Assembly (NCBI GenBank): GCA_947505245.1
Contig: CANNIZ010000024.1
Coordinates: forward strand, 1-62,296
Origin: Pseudomonadota bacterium
Lineage (GTDB): Bacteria; Myxococcota_A; UBA796; GCA-2862545
Direction of reading: 5' to 3'
DNA length: 62,296 bases
Shown here: positions 50,284 to 58,745 of the stretch, piece by piece
Layout of the letters: each line of letters begins with the position of its first letter
Position numbering within the stretch: position 1 is the first letter of the stretch
Position numbers and translations under genes: made by a program
The notes under the pieces: generated by a model
Told to the model about the DNA's origin: nothing
Database searches by the model: none
What the model saw: only the letters and a program-made list of their open reading frames with translations

Positions 50284-52353
50284 GTGCCTCTCGGAGGTCG
50301 CTTGCGTCGCATCGTCCCGTCCCTGGTCATCTTGTCGTTCGCCCTGGTCGCGAGCCCTGCCGGCTCCAAAGGCAACACCTACACGCCCAAAGCGGGCGAC
50401 GCTGCCGCCGAGAGCGTCGTGAAGACGCTCGACCCGTCCGTCGATCCCTGCGTGGACTTCTACCAGTTCGCCTGTGGCGGCTGGTTCCAGTCCTTCGAGC
50501 TGCCCGCCGACAAGGTGAGCTACACGCGCAGCTTCTCGTCGATCGACGAGCGCAACGAGGTCCTGGTCAAGGGCATCCTGGAAGACGCCGCGAAGAAGGT
50601 TGACGCGAAGGACGACGACAAGCGGATCGGCGACCTGTACGGCTCGTGTGTGGACACCGCCACGATCGACGCGCTCGGTGCCAAGCCGCTCGCGCCCACG
50701 CTGGCGGAGATCGCGGCGGTGAAGGACCCGACGACGCTGATGGTGACGCTCGGCCACCTCCAGCAGGTGGGCGCCAGCCCGCTGTTCGGCTTCTGGGTCG
50801 AAGGCGACTTCAAGGACCCTGGCGTCAACATCATGCACGTGGTCCAGGCCGGCCTCGGGCTGCCCGACCGCGACTATTACCTGAAGGAAGGCGACGACGC
50901 GCAGAAGACGCGCGACGCGTACGTCGCGACGATGGAGAAGATGCTCGGCATGGCGGGCGTCGCGGAGCCCTCGGCTACGGCGAAGAAGGTGTACGCCTTC
51001 GAACTCGCGCTCGCGAAGATTCAGAAGGCGCCCGAGGACCTGCGCGACCCCACCACGACGTACCACCGCATCGAGCTCACGGGCCTGCAGGCGAAGGCGC
51101 CGGCCCTGCCGTTCGGCGAGATGTTCGGGGCGATGGGCGTCCCGGGGCTCACCGCGATCAATGTGACGGACCCCGACTACATCGAAGGCATGGGTAAGAT
51201 CGTCGCCGCGACCGACTACGATACGTTGAAGGCCTACCTCGCGTGGCAGTACATCACAGCGGCCGCGCCGCTGTTGTCGGCTGAGTGGGTGGACGCGAAC
51301 TTCGCGTTCTTCCGCAAGGAGCTCGTCGGGCAGAAGTCCGATCGCGACCGCTGGAAGAAGTGCGTCGACACGAGCACGGAAGCCTTCGGCGAGATCATCG
51401 GCAAGGGCTACGTCAACCTCGCGTTCAAGGGCGAGAGCAAGCCCGTGGCGCAGGACCTGATCGGGCGCATCGCGAAGTCGTTCGAGGCCAACCTGCCGGG
51501 CCTGTCGTGGATGGACGACGCCACGCGTACGCACGCGAAGGAGAAGCTCGACCTCGTCAACAACAAGATCGGCTACCCCGACGTGTGGCGCGACTATTCC
51601 GCGGTCACCACCGACAAGGCCGACTTCTTCGGCAACGTCATGCGTTCGCGGGCGTTCGAGAACAAGCGCCACCTCGACAAGGTCGGCAAACCCGTCGACA
51701 AGGCTGAGTGGTGGATGACGCCCGCCGAGGTCAACGCGTACTACGATCCGCTAAAGAACGAGATCGTGTTCCCCGCCGGCATCCTGCAGCCGCCGTTCTT
51801 TGACGCCACGTTCCCCGCCGCCATGAACTACGGCGCGATCGGCATGGTGATGGGCCACGAATTCACCCACGGCTTCGACGACTCCGGCGCCAAGTTCGAC
51901 GGCCACGGGGTGATGACCGACTGGTGGGCCAAGGACGCCGTCGACAAGTTCGGAACGCAGACGAAGTGCGTCTCCGATCTGTACGGCACCTACACGATCA
52001 CCGACGGCCTGAACGTCAACGGTGAGCTCACGCTCGGCGAGAACATCGCGGACCTCGGCGGCATCAAGCAGGCGTACGGCGCCTACCAGTCGTGGAAGGG
52101 CGAGCACGGCGGCACCGAAGACACGCGCATCACCGGGATGACAGCGGATCAGCTGTTCTTCGTCGGCTACGCGCAGTCGTGGTGCAGCAAGCGCACGCCC
52201 GAGATCGACCAGCTGTACGCGACGGTCGACCCGCACTCCCCGCCGCGCTTCCGCGTCAACGGGCCGCTGTCGCAGCTGCCGGCGTTCCAGACGGCGTTCA
52301 AGTGCAAGGCCGGCAAGCCGATGGCGCCCAAGACGCGCTGCGAAGTCTGGTAG
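50284..52353 (+). CDS. Secreted M13 (neprilysin/PepO) zinc metallopeptidase
   Basis: The start is GTG 50284, with AGGAAAGGG about 8 nt upstream, giving a signal peptide MPLGGRLRRIVPSLVILSFA. The 689-residue product is full length for M13. It has the N-terminal DPCVDFYQFACGGW signature, NAYYDPLKNEIVFPAGIL, the zinc site HEFTH (His525, Glu526, His529), the third ligand Glu586 in GENIADLGGI with Asp590, and the C-terminal VDPHSPPRFRVNGPLSQLP with a CEVW end. All catalytic residues are present. It is expected to cleave oligopeptides outside the cytoplasm. The membrane protein at 52356 follows after 2 nt. Confidence 0.93.
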   Translation: MPLGGRLRRIVPSLVILSFALVASPAGSKGNTYTPKAGDAAAESVVKTLDPSVDPCVDFYQFACGGWFQSFELPADKVSYTRSFSSIDERNEVLVKGILEDAAKKVDAKDDDKRIGDLYGSCVDTATIDALGAKPLAPTLAEIAAVKDPTTLMVTLGHLQQVGASPLFGFWVEGDFKDPGVNIMHVVQAGLGLPDRDYYLKEGDDAQKTRDAYVATMEKMLGMAGVAEPSATAKKVYAFELALAKIQKAPEDLRDPTTTYHRIELTGLQAKAPALPFGEMFGAMGVPGLTAINVTDPDYIEGMGKIVAATDYDTLKAYLAWQYITAAAPLLSAEWVDANFAFFRKELVGQKSDRDRWKKCVDTSTEAFGEIIGKGYVNLAFKGESKPVAQDLIGRIAKSFEANLPGLSWMDDATRTHAKEKLDLVNNKIGYPDVWRDYSAVTTDKADFFGNVMRSRAFENKRHLDKVGKPVDKAEWWMTPAEVNAYYDPLKNEIVFPAGILQPPFFDATFPAAMNYGAIGMVMGHEFTHGFDDSGAKFDGHGVMTDWWAKDAVDKFGTQTKCVSDLYGTYTITDGLNVNGELTLGENIADLGGIKQAYGAYQSWKGEHGGTEDTRITGMTADQLFFVGYAQSWCSKRTPEIDQLYATVDPHSPPRFRVNGPLSQLPAFQTAFKCKAGKPMAPKTRCEVW

Positions 52354-52355
52354 AC

Positions 52356-53132
52356 GTGGACCCGCGCCTCGTCGGGGCGGCCCATGCCGCGTGCGTCGTG
52401 GCGTGTACGCTCCTGCTGCTTCAGGTGCGGCCGTTCGGGCTCGACCCGGCGGTGGTGGCTCAATTTGACGGCCACCTGGACTTCACGACGGGGGCGTTCT
52501 TCGGGAGCTTCATGGCGTTCGCGTTCGTGCAGCTGCCGGGGCTCGCGTTCGGCGTGTCGCGCGGGAGCCGCGCAGGGCTCACGCTACTGGCCGCGGGCGT
52601 GGCGTCGTTTCTGGCCGCGACGGACCTGGAGGCCGTTCAGGTGGTCGCAGGTGGGCTCGTCCTGGCGCCGGGGACGGGGTTTCGCGTCATGACCGTGGGT
52701 GTCGGGCTGGTGGGCTGCGCCGCGTTCCTCGGGCTGTCCGAGTGGGCGCGCCGCGGGGCGGGTGTGGCGGGGCCGCTGTTGCTGTGCGCGACGGTGCTGC
52801 TGGCGCGCGTGCCCTCCGAACTCGAGATCTTCGGTTTTTTGGTCAAGCTCGGGGAAATCTCGTTGTTCGCCGTACCCGTCTATTTGGGTCTGGCGGGGGG
52901 GCCGATCGTGTTGGCAGGCGGCCTGCTGTGGTGGCGCGGCATCGGTGAGCGGCGGCTGGACGACGCGCCGCTCGGGGTGGCCGACGCCGCGCTGCTCGTG
53001 GTGATGTTGCTCGGGGTCAGCGTGAGGTCCTTGGGTCAGCCACCAGGGCCCGGGGTCGGCGTGGCCGCGGCGTGGCTGTTGGCGCCGCTGCTCGTCGCTT
53101 ATGTTGCGGGGGCGGGGACGCTTAGGCGCTGA
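52356..53132 (+). CDS. Polytopic membrane protein of unknown function
   Basis: From GTG 52356, 2 nt after the M13 stop, the 258-residue protein shows about seven or eight hydrophobic helices (CVVACTLLLLQV, FMAFAFVQLPGLAFGV, VAGPLLLCATVLLARV, VYLGLAGGPIVLAGGLLW, AAAWLLAPLLVAYVAG). Few charged or conserved polar residues suggest a catalytic or transport role. Tight spacing suggests co-translation with the peptidase. It overlaps the convergent carbonic-anhydrase-like gene by 11 nt. Confidence 0.78.
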   Translation: MDPRLVGAAHAACVVACTLLLLQVRPFGLDPAVVAQFDGHLDFTTGAFFGSFMAFAFVQLPGLAFGVSRGSRAGLTLLAAGVASFLAATDLEAVQVVAGGLVLAPGTGFRVMTVGVGLVGCAAFLGLSEWARRGAGVAGPLLLCATVLLARVPSELEIFGFLVKLGEISLFAVPVYLGLAGGPIVLAGGLLWWRGIGERRLDDAPLGVADAALLVVMLLGVSVRSLGQPPGPGVGVAAAWLLAPLLVAYVAGAGTLRR

Positions 53133-53583
53133 CGCGATCGCCGCGGTCGAACGCGATGCGGTCGCCCTCGTGGCGCGCGTGGAAGGTGCGCACGGTGAGG
53201 TGGGGGCGGCCGTGGGCGAGGAGGACCGCCGCGCGGGCGAGGTCCTGCAGCTGGCGCTGGCGACGTCCATGGTCGTCGATCTGCGCGTGCTGGGCCTTGT
53301 AGAAGCCGCAGCTCTCGTGTGAGATCAGCAGCACGTCGGTGATGTGATGCGCGCTGATCAGGAACTCGGCCTGGCTTCGCAGGTGGCTCGCGAGGATGAC
53401 CGAGCCGCTCGTCCACGCGCTCATCGCGCCCGGGCCGCCCGGCACACACAACACGTCGATGCGCGGGTGTCCGAGCGCCTCGGCGAGCTCCTCGACGGCG
53501 CGCGTGTAGCGCCCGTCCGAGCAATACAGCGCGAGCACCGTGGGATGCGTATCGGTGAACGGCGTCTTCGTGACGACGGTCAC
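53122..53583 (-). CDS. Compact beta-carbonic-anhydrase-like protein
   Basis: The start is GTG 53583 in a GTGA overlap with the zinc-finger coiled-coil gene, giving only 153 residues. The beta-carbonic anhydrase zinc-site pattern is recognisable: LALYCSDGRYTRAVEE (Cys21, Asp23, Arg25, like C-x-D-x-R) and LLISHESCGFYKAQ (His89-x-x-Cys92). DVLCVPGGPGAMSAW lies between, where the family has the V-x-G-N-A-G loop. The protein is shorter than typical enzymes (about 200 residues) and Gly24 replaces the usual Ser. It is cytosolic. It may be a minimal enzyme or a zinc protein derived from that fold. It is last in the flotillin operon. Confidence 0.75.
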   Translation of the reverse strand: MTVVTKTPFTDTHPTVLALYCSDGRYTRAVEELAEALGHPRIDVLCVPGGPGAMSAWTSGSVILASHLRSQAEFLISAHHITDVLLISHESCGFYKAQHAQIDDHGRRQRQLQDLARAAVLLAHGRPHLTVRTFHARHEGDRIAFDRGDRVSA

Positions 53584-54206
53584 GCCTGTGGCTCCGAGAG
53601 GCTGCGGAGGATGTAGTGGTACCAGCACTTGTCGCGGTGCCCAGCCTCTTTGGTGCCCTTTGGCAAGCCGTCCGGCTGCAATCCGCCGCAGCCGGGGCAC
53701 GCGGGCACCTCGCGGGTGGCGCCCTTGTAGACGATCTTGTTCTTCGAGGCCCACTCGTAGCCGCGCACCACGGCGAAGGCGCGGTCCTGCGCTGCGGCGG
53801 CCGCCGTGCGTTCCGCTTCCTGGTCGGCCAGCGCGGCCTTGAGGCGATCGACCTCCGTCTGAAGCGCGTGCATGCGCTCACCGGCCTCCAGCGCGGCCTT
53901 CTGGAGCGCCGCTGCCTTTGCGCGCTCGGACGCGACGACGCGGCTCGCGACGTCGACCTTCGCGAGGGCCTGCCCCTTCTCTTCGATCTCGAACGCGAGC
54001 TGCGCGCGCGCCGACGCGAGCAGGGCGACCTCGAGGCTGGGCGCCGCGACCGGCGGCGTGACCACCGGCGCTGCGGCCCGAGCCGACAACGCGAGCCGCA
54101 TCGTCCCGAGGAACAGCGGCGTGCGCGCGAGCGCGGGGTTCACCTCGACGGCGGCTTCCAGCGCCTGGAGGACGTCGAGGAGCTCAGCTTGAGACAGCGG
54201 TTCCAC
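53580..54206 (-). CDS. Coiled-coil protein with C-terminal Cys/His zinc site
   Basis: The 208-residue protein has a helical N-terminus, a long coiled coil (about 60-145, Ala/Glu/Lys/Arg heptads) and a terminal domain with Cys170-Pro-Gly-Cys173, then His190-x3-Cys194-x2-His197 (PACPGCGGLQPDG and GHRDKCWYHYIL). This spacing suggests a single zinc ion. There is no membrane segment. It lies between the flotillin and carbonic-anhydrase-like genes, with 4-nt spacing from the first and a GTGA overlap with the second, so it is probably a partner in the same assembly. No family is recognised. Confidence 0.75.
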   Translation of the reverse strand: MEPLSQAELLDVLQALEAAVEVNPALARTPLFLGTMRLALSARAAAPVVTPPVAAPSLEVALLASARAQLAFEIEEKGQALAKVDVASRVVASERAKAAALQKAALEAGERMHALQTEVDRLKAALADQEAERTAAAAAQDRAFAVVRGYEWASKNKIVYKGATREVPACPGCGGLQPDGLPKGTKEAGHRDKCWYHYILRSLSEPQA

Positions 54207-54210
54207 GTGC

Positions 54211-56214
54211 TCAGGCCTGGGTCGTCGGCGGGATCACTTCCGTCGCCGCCGTGCTCTCGCGGATCGCACTCGCTGCGTCGCGCAGCGTGTTGCGAGCGAC
54301 GCCGCCCATGATCTCGGTGATCTCCTTCACGTCGGGGTTCTCGGTCATGCTGCGCATGGCCTCCTTGATCATCGGCAGCGCGCCGGCCGCCGCGAGACCC
54401 GCGCCCATGATCGTGCCGGGCAGGTTCGCACCGTCTTCGCCGCCACCGCCGAGGCCGTTGATCTGCAGCACGCGGACGTCGGACACCTTCGTGATCGGCG
54501 CCATGAACTCGCGGATCATCGCCGGCGCCTGCTCGAGCGCCTTGATTGCGACGTCGCGCATCATCGTCTGGTTGCTCACGGCGTTGCGCGCTTCCATCAA
54601 CAGGCGCTCGGCCTCGGCGCGGGCCTTGCCTTCCTGCAGCACTGCGCCCGCGAGCGCGATCTTCGCCTTCGCCTCCTTGTCGGACGCCTCGTATTCCGCG
54701 TTCGCGCGGATGGTACGGGCGGACGCCTCGGCTTCGGCTTCCACCTTCAGCGCGTCAGCGCGGCCCGTCGCGGTCGCCTTCATCGCGTTCGCCTGACCTT
54801 CGGCCTGCGCGCGCACGGCCTCGGCCTGCTTGATCGCGGAGTCGCGGTCACCTTCTGCCTTGCGGGTCTGCACGTACGCGTCGCGATCGGCCGCGACCTT
54901 CTGCTGTTGCGCCTGCTCGTCGGCCTTGATCACGACGACGCGCCGGGCGCGGTCGGCCTCGGCCTCCGCCTTCACCGTGATGATCGTCTCCTCGGCCTTT
55001 CGCTGCTCGGCCTCGGCGGTGGCCTGGCTCCCACGCGCGGCCGCCTCGTCGGCCTTCTTGCCGGCGATCGCGATCTCGCGCACGATCTCGGCCTCGGAGA
55101 TCGCCTGGGTGCGCTGCTGATCGGCGACCTTGATCGCCTGGTCCTTCGCGATCGCAGCGGACTCGACCGACTTCTGGCGCGCGATCTCGGCCTCGGCCTT
55201 GATGCGGGCGGCCTCTTCTTCGGCCTTCTTCGACTCGGCACCGGCCTTGGCGCGCTGCACGGTGAGCGTATTGTCCTGCACGATCTGTGCTGCCTGAATC
55301 GCCTGCTCCTGCAGGATGCGCGACGTCTCGACCGTCTTCTTCTGTTCGGCGCTCGCGAGCGCGCGCTCCTGCTCCTGGGCGAGCACCGCCTTCTTCGTCT
55401 CGGTCTCTTTCGTCGCGGTGAACTCGGCCACCTGGCGCGCCTGCTCGGCCTCGAGCTCTTTCTGCTGGCGGTCCAATTCGAGCGCGCGCTTGCGGGACTC
55501 GACGTCCTGCTCTTGGACTTTGATGTCCGCTTCGCGCTTGATCTTATTCGTCTCCTGGCGGTTCTTTGCGACCGTCTCGGCGACGTTGCGCTGACCTTCC
55601 GCCGCGAACACGTCGCCCGGGTCCTTCGTGAATTCGCCCTGCTTCAAGTGCGGCACCGTGACGGCGACCAGCACGAGGCCGAGCTTCGCGAGGTCGAGCG
55701 CGAGCAATTGCGTGACCTCGTCGGCGAACTCGCCCTTCTCGGAGTTCAACTTCTCGAAGCTCTTCTTGAACGCCGCGGTGCGGAGCGCGTCCGTGACGAG
55801 CGAATCGACCTGCTGCTGGATGATCTCCTCCATGCGGCCGCTCATCGAGCCGCCTTCGGCGCCGAGCGACTGGGCGGCGAGGACGACGTGCTTCGGGTCG
55901 TCCGGGCTGACGCGGACGATCAGCTCACCGCGGATTTCGGCGGGGATCTTGTTCGCGGTGGGGAGCGCGTTCTCGGCCGTGCGCTCGATCGGGATCTTCA
56001 CCGCCTTGAGCGACACGTGGGTGACGCGGTGGAACATCGGGATGACCCACAACCCGCCGCCGGTGCTGACGACCGGCTCGCGACCGCCGGTCTTGACGAG
56101 GGCCTCGTCCGCGCGCGGCACGACGTAGAAGTTGCGAATCGAGAACAGGATCGCGAAGAACAGGGCCACAACGGCGCCCGCTGCGACGGCGAGCATGATC
56201 AGGGTGGTCGGCAT
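54211..56214 (-). CDS. Flotillin-like SPFH/band-7 protein (YqiK/FloT type)
   Basis: The 667-residue protein has an N-terminal membrane helix (LIMLAVAAGAVVALFFAILF), an SPFH domain (about 35-210; FYVVPRADEALVKTGGREPV, VVSTGGGLWVIPMFHRVTHV, KIPAEIRGELIVRVSPDD), and a very long coiled coil (about 210-560) with EAEA/AEAR-type heptads. A short C-terminal part contains VSDVRVLQINGLGGGGEDG. This is the flotillin layout. Flotillins organise membrane microdomains and scaffolds. It starts at ATG 56214, 18 nt after the YqiJ-like gene, as in yqiJ-yqiK pairs. Confidence 0.92.
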   Translation of the reverse strand: MPTTLIMLAVAAGAVVALFFAILFSIRNFYVVPRADEALVKTGGREPVVSTGGGLWVIPMFHRVTHVSLKAVKIPIERTAENALPTANKIPAEIRGELIVRVSPDDPKHVVLAAQSLGAEGGSMSGRMEEIIQQQVDSLVTDALRTAAFKKSFEKLNSEKGEFADEVTQLLALDLAKLGLVLVAVTVPHLKQGEFTKDPGDVFAAEGQRNVAETVAKNRQETNKIKREADIKVQEQDVESRKRALELDRQQKELEAEQARQVAEFTATKETETKKAVLAQEQERALASAEQKKTVETSRILQEQAIQAAQIVQDNTLTVQRAKAGAESKKAEEEAARIKAEAEIARQKSVESAAIAKDQAIKVADQQRTQAISEAEIVREIAIAGKKADEAAARGSQATAEAEQRKAEETIITVKAEAEADRARRVVVIKADEQAQQQKVAADRDAYVQTRKAEGDRDSAIKQAEAVRAQAEGQANAMKATATGRADALKVEAEAEASARTIRANAEYEASDKEAKAKIALAGAVLQEGKARAEAERLLMEARNAVSNQTMMRDVAIKALEQAPAMIREFMAPITKVSDVRVLQINGLGGGGEDGANLPGTIMGAGLAAAGALPMIKEAMRSMTENPDVKEITEIMGGVARNTLRDAASAIRESTAATEVIPPTTQA

Positions 56215-56232
56215 TTTCAGGACTCCAGTCGG

Positions 56233-56883
56233 TTAAACGGTCACAAGAGGACGTACGATGTAAAGGTTCTTGCCGGCGTCGTAGGCGACGAGGTGGACCT
56301 CGGTGCCGCGCTCGATCTCGGTTGGCCACGTCGGGTCGGCGCAAACGTTGAGCAAGGCATCCGGCGACTGCGCGCCATTCGGGCTCACCTTCACCTGGCC
56401 GATCGCGTGGGTGATGGACGTCGCTGCGATCCCCGTGCTGCCGGTGAATTCACCGCTCTTGCGGGCGACCGCGTCGGCGGGAACGACCTTGCCGATCAGG
56501 TCTGCGACGGCGCGTGTTGCAGCGAGCGAGCCTACCGTGGCGAGCACGAGGGCGACCGGGAACAACAGCTGGCCCCACGCGGCGAACAGATCGCGACCGA
56601 CCGCGTTCACGAGCAGCCCGATGATGCCGAACGAGACGAGCAGCACCTCGAGCAGCACGGAGGATGGCGCCTTGCCGACGCCGAACACGGCGAGCACGCT
56701 CAGCGAGCTGTGCCCGCTATCTCCGTGGGGCAGGTCGCCGTGCGTGAGGTCACCGCCGGCGTCGATGCCGCCGTCGTGATCGGTGTGCCCTCCGCCAAAC
56801 ACCGTAGCGCCGACGAGGCCCATGCCGACCAGGAACGTGACGATGAACGGCCAGTTCCACCACCCGATCAGCCATGCAAGCAT
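56233..56883 (-). CDS. YqiJ/NfeD-like membrane protein (flotillin partner)
   Basis: The 216-residue protein has an N-terminal helix (LAWLIGWWNWPFIVTFLVGM), a His/Asp/Gly-rich loop (about 30-58, TDHDGGIDAGGDLTHGDLPH), then two helices (LLEVLLVSFGIIGLLV, LLFPVALVLATVGSLA). The C-terminal soluble domain (about 125-216) contains KSGEFTGSTGIAATSITHAI and GTEVHLVAYDAGKNLYIVRP, an OB-like fold as in NfeD/YqiJ proteins. In many bacteria such genes precede flotillin genes, as here, and the proteins work together in membrane domains. A GGGGA sequence precedes ATG 56883. It is first in the four-gene operon. Confidence 0.87.
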   Translation of the reverse strand: MLAWLIGWWNWPFIVTFLVGMGLVGATVFGGGHTDHDGGIDAGGDLTHGDLPHGDSGHSSLSVLAVFGVGKAPSSVLLEVLLVSFGIIGLLVNAVGRDLFAAWGQLLFPVALVLATVGSLAATRAVADLIGKVVPADAVARKSGEFTGSTGIAATSITHAIGQVKVSPNGAQSPDALLNVCADPTWPTEIERGTEVHLVAYDAGKNLYIVRPLVTV

Positions 56884-57015
56884 CGTTTCCCCACTCCGCG
56901 CGGGGGACTAACCGGTCATCGTCCGCGGTGAACGCCGCGCCCTTGGATTGGACGCGACCCCGCCGATTTTGGTTGCGGTTACAGGCGTAGCCGGTGTCTG
57001 ACGACGGGAGGCGAC

Positions 57016-57564
57016 ATGGGAGGGCTGCTCGACGAGGTGGCCCTGGAGGCCATGGTCTACGATGAGGCGACCGCCTTGCCGGGGAGCCGGGTGCTCGGCT
57101 TGCCAGCGCATCCTGGGGTCGAGGGAGGGGCCGCTTTGGCCCTCGCGGCCGGCGCCCACACGCGGCTCGATGCGCGCGCCCACCTCGGAGCGTTCCATCA
57201 CGCAGGGCTCGCGGTCGGCGGCACGCTCGACGGTGGGCTCGCGGTGGAGCACGCCTTCACCTTCGGGGCCGTGGTGGGCGCTGAAGTCGGGGTTGGCGCG
57301 CTGTGGTCGCGAGGGCCCGACGGCGAGTACGTGAAAGACGGGGGCGAGTGGACGTTCCGGCACGACGCCGGGCTCCTCGCGGTCCGGCCGAGCCTCGCTG
57401 CGGAGCTTGGCTGGCGCCTGGGAGCAGGGGGCGGCGCGCCTCGGCTGTTGTTCCGCTACCGCGCGTGGGTCGAGGCGCCGTTCTCGCCGGGGTTCATTCC
57501 CGTCATGATCCACGGCGACACCGGGTTCGCGCTGCGGATCCCGCTCGCGCCGAGGAGCTGGTGA
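57016..57564 (+). CDS. Barrel-like protein of unknown function
   Basis: The start is ATG 57016, with GGGAGG about 4 nt upstream. The 182-residue product has no clear signal peptide (MGGLLDEVALEAMVYDEATA), yet from residue 35 it consists of Gly/Ala/His-rich alternating strands (GGAALALAAGAHTRLDARAH, FTFGAVVGAEVGVGALWS, RPSLAAELGWRLGAGGG). These resemble a small beta-barrel or porin-like fold. Its stop overlaps the next gene's ATG by one base, suggesting coupling. No function is assigned. Confidence 0.65.
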   Translation: MGGLLDEVALEAMVYDEATALPGSRVLGLPAHPGVEGGAALALAAGAHTRLDARAHLGAFHHAGLAVGGTLDGGLAVEHAFTFGAVVGAEVGVGALWSRGPDGEYVKDGGEWTFRHDAGLLAVRPSLAAELGWRLGAGGGAPRLLFRYRAWVEAPFSPGFIPVMIHGDTGFALRIPLAPRSW

Positions 57565-58727
57565 TGCGCCGCCTCGTGCTGCTGGTCGGGCTCGCGGCGT
57601 GTTCGCGGGAACGGTCCTCGCCCGCGGGGGCGTTGGACTGCGACGCGATCCCGATGGATGCTTCCCACCCTGACGCCGCCGCGATCGACGCGCTCGTCAC
57701 CGCGCGCGTGTCCGAGGGTCTTCCAGGACTGATGCTCACCATCGATCGCCCTGGCATCGGCGCCTACCACGGCGCCGCGGGCTTCGCCGATCTTGGCGCT
57801 GGCACTCCGATCGCGCCTTGCCAGCTCACGCGCGCGGGCAGCATCAACAAGACCGTGACGGCGGCCGTCGTGCTGCAGCTCGTGGACGAAGGCGTGTTGG
57901 GGCTCGACGATCCCATCGCCGCTCACCTGCCTCCGGACGTGGTGCGCGGGGTACCGAACGCGGACCTTGCGACGATACGCCAGGCGCTCCAGCACGCCTC
58001 CGGCATCCCGAATTGGATCTGGAGCCTTGGGTTTCAGACCGCGAGCCTCGACGACCTCGAGCGCGTGTGGACCGCCGACGAGCTCCTCGACTTTGCGCGC
58101 CGGCAGCCGCCCGCGTTCGAGCCCGGGGCCGACGTGGACTACTCGAACACGAACGCGCTGCTGCTCGGCCTCCTGCTCGAGAATGTCACCGGCGAGCCGC
58201 TCGCGACCCTCTACGACGAGCGGGTGTTCGCTCCGATCGGCTTGCGCACCACCCGGTTCGCCGCCTCGGAGCCCGTGCCTGACGACTTGATCCGCGGCTA
58301 CGTCGACCTGCGCAACAACGGTCAGCTCCTGGACGGCACGCGGTTCAACGGCTGGGACGTCCACGCCGACGGGGGGCTGCTCAGCGACCCGGCCGAGCTC
58401 ACCGTGCTCATGCGGGCGATGATGGACGGGACCCTCGTTCCGCCGTCGCTGCTGGAGGACGTGCGCGGCGTCCGTGCGCCGTCGACCGTCGACCCCGAGT
58501 TCTTCCCCATCGAATACGGGCTCGGCGTGTTCCGCATGGAGACGTCGACCGGCACGTGGTGGTTCCACAGCGGCGACGCGATCGGGTATTGGGCGACCGC
58601 CCTCGTGCGCGAGGAAGACGGGGTCGCAGTCTCGTGGGCGGTCAACGGGAACTACGGCACCCTCGACGCGTCGGTGTCGTCGAGGTCCGCCTGGGAGGAC
58701 GTGCTGGACCTCGTGGGGCCGCCCTGA
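57564..58727 (+). CDS. Class-C beta-lactamase-like serine hydrolase lipoprotein
   Basis: Starting at ATG 57564 (its A is the last base of the preceding stop), the 387-residue product has lipobox LAAC in MRRLVLLVGLAACSRERSSP (Cys13). The beta-lactamase/DD-peptidase motifs are SxxK in AGSINKTVTAAVVLQ (Ser93, Lys96), YxN in DVDYSNTNALLLG (Tyr193, Asn195) and a His-Ser-Gly triad motif in WWFHSGDAIGYW (about 335). All are in place, so it is likely active. It would be at the envelope. Family members range from esterases to D-aminopeptidases, so the substrate is unknown. Confidence 0.88.
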   Translation: MRRLVLLVGLAACSRERSSPAGALDCDAIPMDASHPDAAAIDALVTARVSEGLPGLMLTIDRPGIGAYHGAAGFADLGAGTPIAPCQLTRAGSINKTVTAAVVLQLVDEGVLGLDDPIAAHLPPDVVRGVPNADLATIRQALQHASGIPNWIWSLGFQTASLDDLERVWTADELLDFARRQPPAFEPGADVDYSNTNALLLGLLLENVTGEPLATLYDERVFAPIGLRTTRFAASEPVPDDLIRGYVDLRNNGQLLDGTRFNGWDVHADGGLLSDPAELTVLMRAMMDGTLVPPSLLEDVRGVRAPSTVDPEFFPIEYGLGVFRMETSTGTWWFHSGDAIGYWATALVREEDGVAVSWAVNGNYGTLDASVSSRSAWEDVLDLVGPP

Positions 58728-58745
58728 GGCACGCAGCCGGCGTCG

